The notes under the pieces: model-generated
What the model was told of the DNA's origin: nothing
What the model saw: the letters and a program-made list of their open reading frames with translations, nothing else
Database searches by the model: none
In this document: in pieces, positions 54,724 through 62,150 of the stretch
Layout: each line of letters starts with the position of its first letter
Numbering within the stretch: the first letter of the stretch is position 1
Assembly (NCBI RefSeq): GCF_900547205.1
Contig: NZ_URFY01000013.1
Location: 1 to 64,000, forward strand
DNA from: an uncultured Bacteroides sp.
Lineage (GTDB): Bacteria > Bacteroidota > Bacteroidia > Bacteroidales > Bacteroidaceae
Direction: 5' to 3'
Length of the DNA stretch: 64,000 nucleotides
Program-made: the position numbers and the translations under genes

Positions 54724-56025
54724 TTATAGCGAAAGCAGGTAATGCTTGAAGTCAGCAAAGTCTTTCGTCATTGGCAGGCTTTTCTTCTCACCTTTCATGA
54801 AGGCTTGCAGCTTAGCAGGAATCTCCACCGACTCATTGATAATCCCTTCTACAGTCTCCAGGAATTTGGCGGGATGGGCTGTTTCGAGGAATACACCCGT
54901 TTCGCCCGGTTGCAGACCTTCCTTCAAAGCGCGATATCCGCAAGCTCCGTGAGGATCGAGAAGATAATGATGTTCTTTCCAAGTCTCTTTCACCGTGTCG
55001 CGAATCTGTTTGTCCGTGTACGTTGCTCCCGAAATCTCGGCAGAGATGGCAGCATGAGAACCACCGTACAAATCGAGCACGCGGGCAAAGTTACTAGGGT
55101 CACCCACATCCATTGCGTTAGCAATCGTTGCAATAGACGGACGGGGATTGTATTTGCCCGTTTGTAGGTATTGATAGAATATATCGTTGCGATTGTTGGA
55201 AGCAATGAAACGCTTGATAGGTAAGCCCATTTTCTTTCCGAACAATCCGGCAGTGATGTTACCAAAGTTACCGCTAGGCACGCAGATTACTGCATTATCA
55301 GCTTTTCCGGCACGTTTCAGTTGGGCGTAAGCGTAGAAGTAATAGAATGCCTGCGGCAGGAAGCGGGCAACATTGATTGAGTTGGCCGAAGTCAACGACA
55401 AGTGTTCATTCAACTCCTTATCCATAAAGGCAGACTTCACCAATGCCTGGCAGTCGTCGAACGTTCCGTCCACTTCGAGAGCGGTGATGTTCTGCCCCAG
55501 CGTAGTGAATTGCTTTTCTTGTATCTCGCTGACTTTCCCTTTCGGATAAAGCACGTATACATGAATGCCTTCCACGCCCAGAAAACCGTTGGCTACGGCA
55601 CTTCCCGTATCGCCGGAAGTGGCTACCAGCACATTCACATTCTTCTGTCCTTCTTTCCGGATGAAGTATCCCAGCAAGCGCGCCATGAAGCGTCCGCCTA
55701 CATCTTTGAAAGCGAGCGTAGGTCCGTGGAAAAGTTCCAGAGAATAGATATTCTCCGATACCTCCACCAAAGGCACATCGAAACTCAATGTATCATATAC
55801 TATCTGTTTCAGCGTATCGGAAGGAACGTCTTCTCCAAAGAATGCATCCGCCACGCGATAAGCTATTTCCTGAAAAGACAGTGTATCAATCGTATCGTAA
55901 AACTCTTGCGGAAGCGGCTTGATAGTCATAGGCATAAAAAGCCCCTTATCGGCAGCAAGCCCTTTCACCACAGCTTCCTGCAAGGAAGCTATTGGTGCTT
56001 GTTTATTCGTACTATAATATTGCAT
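54724..56025 (-). CDS. thrC: Threonine synthase ThrC
   Basis: A 433-residue PLP enzyme that converts O-phosphohomoserine to threonine. The PLP lysine lies in LFHGPTLAFKDVGGRFMAR, followed by VATSGDTGSAVANGFLG and CVPSGNFGNITAGLFGKKMG. The frame extends to 56091 but that part lies in a repeat element, so ATG at 56025 (MQYYSTNK) is used. It is the third gene of the thrA-apgM-thrC operon. Confidence 0.95.
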   Translation of the reverse strand: MQYYSTNKQAPIASLQEAVVKGLAADKGLFMPMTIKPLPQEFYDTIDTLSFQEIAYRVADAFFGEDVPSDTLKQIVYDTLSFDVPLVEVSENIYSLELFHGPTLAFKDVGGRFMARLLGYFIRKEGQKNVNVLVATSGDTGSAVANGFLGVEGIHVYVLYPKGKVSEIQEKQFTTLGQNITALEVDGTFDDCQALVKSAFMDKELNEHLSLTSANSINVARFLPQAFYYFYAYAQLKRAGKADNAVICVPSGNFGNITAGLFGKKMGLPIKRFIASNNRNDIFYQYLQTGKYNPRPSIATIANAMDVGDPSNFARVLDLYGGSHAAISAEISGATYTDKQIRDTVKETWKEHHYLLDPHGACGYRALKEGLQPGETGVFLETAHPAKFLETVEGIINESVEIPAKLQAFMKGEKKSLPMTKDFADFKHYLLSL

Positions 56026-56034
56026 AACGATAAT

Positions 56035-56150
56035 AATGTGCCAATGTGCTAATATGCCAATTGGCTGCGCACGTATTTTTAAATTATTCAATTATTTCAT
56101 TTAAATCATTCTCTCATTGGCATATTGGCACATTAGCACATTGCCACATT
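56035..56150. repeat. Dispersed palindrome between apgM and thrC
   Basis: Left arm AATGTGCCAATGTGCTAAT... (56035-56062) pairs with 56115-56150 at about 25 of 27 positions around an AT-rich loop. It is the same family as 49568-49647. Its right arm is coding for the end of the apgM-like gene. Confidence 0.85.
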
Positions 56151-57361
56151 GCTCCCCCCATGAATGCTTTAATAAACTCGTCTTCTTTCAGCAGACCGTA
56201 ACTACCGCTGCAAGCTGCTACTTCGTCGTACGCCTGCACTTCGTCCGGCTCTATGCCGGGATACCAGATAAGGAACGGGATTGGGTCGGAAGTATGCGTA
56301 CGTAGTTCGCAAGGCGTGGGATGGTCTGGCAATACGGCTATTGCTACGGGTTCATCCCAGTCTTTCACGGCTTCGTAGATGGGGCCGACGGCGCGCTTGT
56401 CTAGGTTTTCAATCGTCAGGAGCTTCAAGTCGATGTCTCCTTCGTGCCCGGCCTCATCGCTGGCTTCGATATGGAGATAGACGAAGTCGTCCGTTTTCAG
56501 GGCTTCCAATGCGGCGGCTACTTTATTCTCGTAGTTCGTATTATAAAGTCCGGTTGCACCTTCCACGGCTATACGGCGTAATCCGGCGTAGTAACCAATT
56601 CCATTTATCAAGTCCACAGCGGAAATTACTGCGCCTTTCTTCACTTGCGGAAAGGTTCCGGAAAACGTAGGCATCTGCGGACGGTAACCGGGACTCCACG
56701 GCCAGATACTATTTGCAGGGTCTTTGCCTTCCGCCATACGTTTCAGGTTCAGCGGATGATCTTTCAGCAGTTCCTGCGATTTCAGAATCAGGTCGTTAAT
56801 GAGGTCTGCCGTTTCCTGAGCTTCCGGCGCCGACGGTTTCACCATCAGCGGACGGAAAGGTTTCAATGGTACGTCGTGCGGAGGGGTGCAGTCTAGTTGC
56901 TTATCCCCACCTTTGATTATCAGCAGATGGCGATATTGAACACCCGTATAGAAACGTACACGGTCATTTCCCAGTTTCTCTTGCAGAAACTGAATCAGTA
57001 CATCCGCTTCTTCCGTAGAGATATGCCCGGAAGAGTGGTTCTTAAGAATGTCTCCTTCCACACAAATCAGATTGCAACGCATAGCCATCTCTCCCGGTTG
57101 CAGGTCTACGCCGATGCTTGCAGCTTCGAGCGGTCCGCGACCTTCGTACACTTTCGGAAGATTATAACCCAAAACGGACATATTGGCTACTTCACTGCCC
57201 GGATGAAAGCCTTCGGCTACGGTGGCAAGCCGACCGTTGCGCCCCATTCGGGCTAGCTTATCCATATAAGGCGTCTTTGCATATTGCAGGAGCGTCTTGT
57301 CTCCCAGAGACTTCACAGGCCAGTCGGCCATTCCGTCTCCCAATATGATAATATGTTTCAT
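56114..57361 (-). CDS. apgM: Phosphoglycerate-mutase-like protein (ApgM family), probable homoserine kinase
   Basis: A 415-residue alkaline-phosphatase-fold protein of the archaeal-type cofactor-independent phosphoglycerate mutase family: MKHIIILGDGMADWPVKSLG, the nucleophile region GSEVANMSVLGY, the EASDEAGHEGD metal site and VLPDHPTPC. It lies between thrA and thrC, and no thrB is present, so it probably fills the homoserine kinase step, as proposed for this family in Bacteroides and others (from memory). The last eleven or so residues (WQCANVPICQ) are encoded by the repeat at 56115-56150, so the natural end has been rewritten. It starts 9 bases after the thrA stop. Confidence 0.88.
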   Translation of the reverse strand: MKHIIILGDGMADWPVKSLGDKTLLQYAKTPYMDKLARMGRNGRLATVAEGFHPGSEVANMSVLGYNLPKVYEGRGPLEAASIGVDLQPGEMAMRCNLICVEGDILKNHSSGHISTEEADVLIQFLQEKLGNDRVRFYTGVQYRHLLIIKGGDKQLDCTPPHDVPLKPFRPLMVKPSAPEAQETADLINDLILKSQELLKDHPLNLKRMAEGKDPANSIWPWSPGYRPQMPTFSGTFPQVKKGAVISAVDLINGIGYYAGLRRIAVEGATGLYNTNYENKVAAALEALKTDDFVYLHIEASDEAGHEGDIDLKLLTIENLDKRAVGPIYEAVKDWDEPVAIAVLPDHPTPCELRTHTSDPIPFLIWYPGIEPDEVQAYDEVAACSGSYGLLKEDEFIKAFMGGAMWQCANVPICQ

Positions 57362-57370
57362 AAGACTTGT

Positions 57371-59806
57371 TTAAACGTTTGCGATGCTCATGATATCGGC
57401 AAAAACTCCGGCAGCCGTAACGCCTGCACCGGCACCGTATCCCTGAATCATCATCGGATATTCTTTATAACGTTCCGTAGTCAGCAGGATGATGTTGTTG
57501 CTGCCTTCCAATCCGTAGAACGGATGGTTGGCTCCTACTTCCTGCAAGCCGACAGATGCTTTTCCATCTTCCAGCTTGGCAACGAAACGCCAATGCTTAT
57601 GCTCTTTTTCCAATACCTGGCGGCGGGCTTCAAAGTCGGCATCAAGGCTTGGTACTTTCTTCCAGAAGTCGTCCAGCGATCCGTCGAAGAAGTCGTTCGG
57701 AACGAAGAGATTCTTTTCTACGTCTTCCTGTTCGATGCGGTATCCGGCTTCGCGTGCCAGAATCACAAGTTTGCGGATAACGTCCTTTCCGCTCAGGTCG
57801 ATGCGCGGGTCCGGTTCGGAGTAGCGTTCTTCCTGTGCCATCTTGATGGTGCGGCTGAAAGGAATGTCGGCACTAATCTTATTGAAGATATAGTTCAATG
57901 TGCCCGAAAGCACAGCTTCAATCTTCAGTATCTTGTCGCCGCTATGAATCAAATCGTTGATGGTATTGATAATGGGAAGTCCTGCACCTACGTTAGTTTC
58001 AAACAAGTATTTCACGCCACGCTGGCGGGCAATCGTTTTCAGTTCGCGATAGTTCTCGTAAGCCGAAGAAGCGGCAATCTTGTTGGCGGCAACTACGGAA
58101 ACATTGTGCTCCAACAAATCCTTGTAGAGCGATGCAATATCAGGGCTAGCCGTACAGTCTACAAATACGGAGTTAAAGATATTCATGCCTACTATTTCAT
58201 CACGGATAGTCTGCAAATTGCTGTCCTTACCTTTCTCCGCCAACTCTTCGCGGAAATTGGAAAGGTCGAAACCTTCACGGCTGAACATTGCCTTGGCTGC
58301 ATCGATGATACCTACTACGTGCAGTTTCAGTCCGTTTTCAATCATCAACTTCTGCTGCTGGCAACGGATTTGCTCTACAAGGCTTCCGCCTACCGTGCCC
58401 ACACCGCATATAAACAAGTTCAACACCTGATATTCGGACAGGAAGAAGGAGTCGTGGATAACGTTGAGCGATTTACGCAGCGACTTGTAATCGACTACAA
58501 AAGAGATATTCGTCTCCGAAGCGCCTTGTGCGCAGGCGATAACATTGATACCATTGCGTCCCAGCGTGCCAAACAGTTTACCGGCAATACCCGGCGTATG
58601 CTTCATGTTCTCACCAACGATGGCAACAGTTGCCAGATTTCTTTCCGCCAGTATCGGAGAAATTTCTCCCATCTCTATCTCTTTCGCAAACTCTTCGTTC
58701 AGCACTTCGCAAGCCAAGTCGGCATCGGCATTACGCACACCGATAGAAGTACTGTTCTCCGATGAAGCCTGCGAAACGAGGAATACACTGATTCCATTCT
58801 TTGCCAATGCTTTGAAGATGCGGTAGTTGACACCAATCACGCCTACCATACCCAAGCCCTGAACGGTAATCAGGCTCGTATCGTTGATGGAGGAAATACC
58901 CTTGATGGCTTTGCTGTGCGGGTTGGAAACTTCTTGTTTGATAACCGTTCCCACTCCATCGGGATTGAATGTGTTCTTTATTATAATAGGTATATTCTTA
59001 TGATATACCGGATAAATCGTCGGCGGGTAAACTACCTTTGCACCGAAGTTACAAAGTTCAGTAGCTTCTACGTAAGTCAATTCAGTAATTGTGTAAGCTG
59101 TTGAGATCACACGCGGGTCGGCAGTCATGAAACCGTCCACATCCGTCCATATCTCCAGACTGTTGGCATCGAGTGCCGCAGCAATCACAGCAGCAGTGTA
59201 GTCCGAACCGCCACGGCCTAAGTTGGTTACATCGCCCGTTGTCTTATCCGAAGAGATGAATCCGGGAACCAACGCCACTTTCGGAATAGAGCGGAAAGCT
59301 TCTTTCACCAACTGATTAGTCAAGTCGGCATCAATCGTATGCTTATTATGTTTCCTTTCTGTCTTGATAAAAGTGCGCGAATCAAACCATTCAGCGCCTT
59401 CGATGAGTCCGGCAACGATGATGGACGAAAGCCGCTCACCATAACTCACAATCGTGTCCGATGTCTTTGGGGAAAGGTCTTTTATCAGGTAGATACCTTG
59501 GAAGATGTCTTTCAACTCATTCAGCAGTTCGCCAATCCTGCGTTGCAACGACACTTGTTTTTCTCCGGCAGGAATTACTTCTTTAATCATCTCCACATGG
59601 CGATATACGATTTCGCGGAACTCGCCTTCATAGGCCGAATCCCCTTTTGCCGCCATCTTCGATGTGTTTATCAATTTGTCAGTGATGCCTCCTAGTGCGG
59701 AAACGACTACGATAACCGGCTCTTCGGCCGACTCTACAATTCTCTTTACGCTTAAAATGCTGTTCACGGAACCTACGGATGTTCCGCCGAATTTCATTAC
59801 TTTCAT
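57371..59806 (-). CDS. thrA: Bifunctional aspartate kinase/homoserine dehydrogenase ThrA
   Basis: An 811-residue fusion enzyme for the first and third steps of threonine synthesis. The kinase domain (1-290) begins MKVMKFGGTSVGSVNSI with SYGERLSS and LGRGGSDYTA. Two ACT domains (about 310-460, with GVIGVNYRIFKALAKNGI and MKHTPGIAGKLFGTLG) give feedback control by threonine. The homoserine dehydrogenase domain (about 465-811) has CGVGTVGGSL and the GLPIINT and SGTLNYIFN motifs. A Thr-rich leader peptide lies upstream, and apgM follows after 9 bases. Confidence 0.96.
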   Translation of the reverse strand: MKVMKFGGTSVGSVNSILSVKRIVESAEEPVIVVVSALGGITDKLINTSKMAAKGDSAYEGEFREIVYRHVEMIKEVIPAGEKQVSLQRRIGELLNELKDIFQGIYLIKDLSPKTSDTIVSYGERLSSIIVAGLIEGAEWFDSRTFIKTERKHNKHTIDADLTNQLVKEAFRSIPKVALVPGFISSDKTTGDVTNLGRGGSDYTAAVIAAALDANSLEIWTDVDGFMTADPRVISTAYTITELTYVEATELCNFGAKVVYPPTIYPVYHKNIPIIIKNTFNPDGVGTVIKQEVSNPHSKAIKGISSINDTSLITVQGLGMVGVIGVNYRIFKALAKNGISVFLVSQASSENSTSIGVRNADADLACEVLNEEFAKEIEMGEISPILAERNLATVAIVGENMKHTPGIAGKLFGTLGRNGINVIACAQGASETNISFVVDYKSLRKSLNVIHDSFFLSEYQVLNLFICGVGTVGGSLVEQIRCQQQKLMIENGLKLHVVGIIDAAKAMFSREGFDLSNFREELAEKGKDSNLQTIRDEIVGMNIFNSVFVDCTASPDIASLYKDLLEHNVSVVAANKIAASSAYENYRELKTIARQRGVKYLFETNVGAGLPIINTINDLIHSGDKILKIEAVLSGTLNYIFNKISADIPFSRTIKMAQEERYSEPDPRIDLSGKDVIRKLVILAREAGYRIEQEDVEKNLFVPNDFFDGSLDDFWKKVPSLDADFEARRQVLEKEHKHWRFVAKLEDGKASVGLQEVGANHPFYGLEGSNNIILLTTERYKEYPMMIQGYGAGAGVTAAGVFADIMSIANV

Positions 59807-59832
59807 GAAGATACTTATTTAATGGCAATCTC

Positions 59833-59850
59833 CTGTATAGTATTATACAG
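59833..59850 (-). promoter_or_regulatory. Hairpin just upstream of thrA
   Basis: CTGTATA and TATACAG form a perfect 7-bp stem with a 4-base loop; on the minus strand AGGAG follows at once, 25 bases before the thrA start. It may expose or hide a ribosome site. Confidence 0.4.
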
Positions 59851-59938
59851 AACGACTGGTTGTTTTACTAATAAATTTAATATTGAGTTTTGCCTTTTTA
59901 CACAGGCGTGAATCACGTAGATACACAAATACTATCCA

Positions 59939-60004
59939 TCAACCCCTAAGGGTCATGGTCATGGTACACATGGATGTGACTGTATGTGGATAGTACTTCA
60001 TCAT
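59939..60004 (-). CDS. Threonine-rich leader peptide of the thr operon
   Basis: A 21-codon frame on the minus strand starts with two ATG codons after the ribosome site AAAGGA and ends in TGA. Five codons are Thr and five are Met (segment TSMCTMTMT), very like thr attenuator peptides. A 12-bp stem with one G-U pair (AAGTACTATCCA near codons 3-6, TGGATAGTATTT just after the stop) encloses the frame. It lies 135 bases before thrA, between its promoter and coding region. I do not see a clean downstream terminator with a U-run, so the mechanism (attenuation or translation control) is open. Confidence 0.6.
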   Translation of the reverse strand: MMKYYPHTVTSMCTMTMTLRG

Positions 60005-60041
60005 AATCCTTTGTTTCTACTCTTGTTTTTGATAAGTGTCG

Positions 60042-60049
60042 CAAAAGTA
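60042..60049 (-). promoter_or_regulatory. Putative -7 element of the thr operon
   Basis: TACTTTTG on the minus strand fits TAnnTTTG. A start a few bases downstream gives a leader of about 230 bases that contains the leader peptide. The remaining gap to radA (60050-60240) shows nothing further on the minus strand. Confidence 0.55.
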
Positions 60050-60241
60050 ATAATAAAAACATTCAATCTAACACTTTTTCCCGTTTTTTTATGATAAAAA
60101 GTATCTTTAGCTTTCTCTCCTACCTAAAAATGATGTCTAAACAACCCATATTAACTTCCAATTCCAAATGATATTATGTGTATTATCACAATAAAGAGAG
60201 CTATTAAAATGGTTCGACTCCACAAAATCAATGAGATTTGT

Positions 60242-60273
60242 TTTGTGCTTTGAGCTATTTATACCTACTTTTG
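60242..60273 (+). promoter_or_regulatory. Promoter of radA
   Basis: TTTG (60242-60245), 20 bases, then TACTTTTG (60266-60273). It supports the radA start at 60322 rather than the upstream ATG at 60238. Confidence 0.65.
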
Positions 60274-60321
60274 TTCCATAAGTTGGATAAGTTAGACAAC
60301 TTAGACTTGAAATATAAAGAA

Positions 60322-61689
60322 ATGGCAAAAGAGAAAACCGTATATGTATGTAGCAACTGCGGGCAGGATTCGCCGAAATGGGTGGGTAAATGTCCGTCGT
60401 GCGGAGAGTGGAATACGTATGTTGAAGAGATAGTGCGGAAAGAACCGACCAACCGACGTCCTGTATCGGGCATAGAGACGCAGAAAGCGAAACCTGTCAC
60501 CCTCAGCGAGATAGAAGCGGATGATGAACCGCGCATCAATATGCACGACGAAGAATTAAATCGTGTATTGGGAGGCGGGCTTGTACCGGGATCGCTGGTA
60601 TTGATTGGCGGCGAACCGGGGATTGGTAAATCAACGCTGGTACTGCAAACGGTATTGCGTATGCCGGATAGAAAGATTCTCTATGTATCAGGCGAAGAAA
60701 GTGCACGGCAACTAAAACTACGCGCCGATCGCCTTTCGAGTGCTTCCAGCGATTGCCTCATTGTGTGCGAGACTTCGCTCGAACAGATTTATGTGCATAT
60801 CAAGAACACGAATCCCGATCTGGTAATTATCGACTCCATACAGACTATCTCGACCGAGAATATTGAATCATCTCCCGGAAGCATCGCACAGGTAAGGGAA
60901 TGTTCGGCTTCTATTCTTCGCTTTGCGAAGGAAACGCATACGCCTGTTTTGCTTATCGGCCATATTAATAAGGAGGGAAGCATTGCAGGACCGAAAGTAC
61001 TGGAGCATATTGTAGATACCGTCCTCCAGTTTGAGGGCGACCAGCATTATATGTATCGCATCCTTCGCAGCATCAAGAATCGTTTCGGAAGTACTGCCGA
61101 GCTAGGGATTTATGAAATGCGTCAGGATGGACTTCGACAGGTGAGTAATCCTTCGGAATTGCTATTGAGCCAAGACCATGAAGGTATGAGCGGAGTGGCT
61201 ATTGCTTCGGCTATCGAAGGCGTGCGCCCGTTCTTGATTGAGACTCAGGCTTTGGTTAGTTCTGCCGTTTATGGAAATCCGCAGCGTTCGGCAACCGGAT
61301 TCGATTTGAGAAGAATGAATATGCTTCTGGCGGTTCTCGAGAAGCGTGTCGGCTTTAAGCTGGCACAAAAGGATGTGTTCCTGAATATTGCGGGAGGGCT
61401 GAAGGTGAATGATCCTGCTATCGACTTAGCAGTTATAAGTGCCATCCTTTCTTCGAATATGGATGCTGCCGTGGAACCGGAAGTTTGCATGGCGGGAGAG
61501 ATCGGGCTATCAGGAGAAATACGTCCGGTCAACAGAATTGAGCAACGGATTGGCGAAGCGGAGAAGCTAGGGTTCAAACGCATTGTGCTGCCTAAACATA
61601 ATCTGCAAGGAATCGAGACTAAGAAACTGAAAATAGAGCTGGTGCCGGTGAGGAAGGTGGAGGAGGCGTTTAGGGCTTTATTCGGATAG
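60322..61689 (+). CDS. radA: DNA repair protein RadA
   Basis: A 455-residue RecA-like protein that processes recombination intermediates. Zinc finger CSNCG...CPSCGEWNT (about 9-30), Walker A GGEPGIGKST (about 95-104), the RadA motif KNRFGS and a C-terminal Lon-like domain (AGGLKVNDPAIDLAV, AGEIGLSGEIRPV). The start at 60322 is set by the promoter. Its stop is directly followed (1 base) by the left end of the nuclease cassette, so the radA 3' end is either untouched or exactly abutted by the insertion. Confidence 0.96.
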   Translation: MAKEKTVYVCSNCGQDSPKWVGKCPSCGEWNTYVEEIVRKEPTNRRPVSGIETQKAKPVTLSEIEADDEPRINMHDEELNRVLGGGLVPGSLVLIGGEPGIGKSTLVLQTVLRMPDRKILYVSGEESARQLKLRADRLSSASSDCLIVCETSLEQIYVHIKNTNPDLVIIDSIQTISTENIESSPGSIAQVRECSASILRFAKETHTPVLLIGHINKEGSIAGPKVLEHIVDTVLQFEGDQHYMYRILRSIKNRFGSTAELGIYEMRQDGLRQVSNPSELLLSQDHEGMSGVAIASAIEGVRPFLIETQALVSSAVYGNPQRSATGFDLRRMNMLLAVLEKRVGFKLAQKDVFLNIAGGLKVNDPAIDLAVISAILSSNMDAAVEPEVCMAGEIGLSGEIRPVNRIEQRIGEAEKLGFKRIVLPKHNLQGIETKKLKIELVPVRKVEEAFRALFG

Positions 61690-61690
61690 G

Positions 61691-62146
61691 TTCACCACAG
61701 ATTACACGGATTAACACAGATTATTTAAAACGATTCAATGGAAGATGTAAATCAATTAACATATAAGATAATAGGTTGTGCTTATGAAGTACACAAGATT
61801 CTAGGACCCGGATTATTGGAAAGTACTTATGAGACTTGCCTTTGTTATGAATTAGAAAAAGCTGGAATAAAATATGAGAAACAGAAAGAATTAATTATCA
61901 ATTATAAAGGAGTAAGACTCAATAATGGTTATCGAATCGATATTTTAGTTGAGAACAATATCGTTATTGAACTAAAGTCCGTTGAAGCCTTACTACCGGT
62001 GCATACTGCACAAATCATGACCTATATAAAGCTATCAAAGAAAAAGATAGGATTATTAATCAATTTCAATGTAACAAACCTCCAAAACGGAATTCATAGA
62101 TATATTATCTAAATAATCTGTGTTAATCTGTGTAATCTGTGGTGAA
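61691..62146. mobile_element. Inverted-repeat-bounded nuclease cassette
   Basis: Ends of 36 bases (61691-61726 and 62111-62146) are inverted copies that match at 35 of 36 positions, each with tandem CACaGATTA motifs. They enclose a single gene, GxxExxY, with 11 bases to the start; the stop codon overlaps the right end by two bases. The element is 456 bp, sits 1 base after radA and 4 bases before the FAD dehydrogenase start. No target duplication is evident. The layout is that of a minimal mobile unit, but movement is inferred, not seen. Confidence 0.7.
61738..62112 (+). CDS. GxxExxY protein (PD-(D/E)XK nuclease family)
   Basis: A 124-residue protein of the GxxExxY family (PDDEXK_3). The motif G-L-L-E28-S-T-Y31 is near the N-terminus. 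The nuclease core is complete: Asp68 in GYRIDIL, then Glu78-Leu-Lys80 in VIELKS, and Gln92 in HTAQIMTY. The predicted activity is DNA cleavage, though substrates are unknown. It lies inside the inverted-repeat cassette and would be transcribed with radA or from the left repeat. Its base composition (AT-rich) is lower in GC than radA and the FAD gene, consistent with acquisition. Confidence 0.93.
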   Translation: MEDVNQLTYKIIGCAYEVHKILGPGLLESTYETCLCYELEKAGIKYEKQKELIINYKGVRLNNGYRIDILVENNIVIELKSVEALLPVHTAQIMTYIKLSKKKIGLLINFNVTNLQNGIHRYII

Positions 62147-62150
62147 AATT

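Noticed and set aside
57284..58765. A 493-codon frame on the plus strand opposite thrA
   Set aside because: It is a shadow of the thrA coding sequence, which has full domain motifs, and it has no recognisable domain of its own.
59833..59850. Intrinsic terminator (attenuator) before thrA
   Set aside because: The stem is AT-rich and not followed by a U-run, so it is reported only as a hairpin.
61738..62112. Ordinary insertion sequence transposase
   Set aside because: The protein has GxxExxY and PD-(D/E)XK motifs and no DDE, HUH or recombinase motif.
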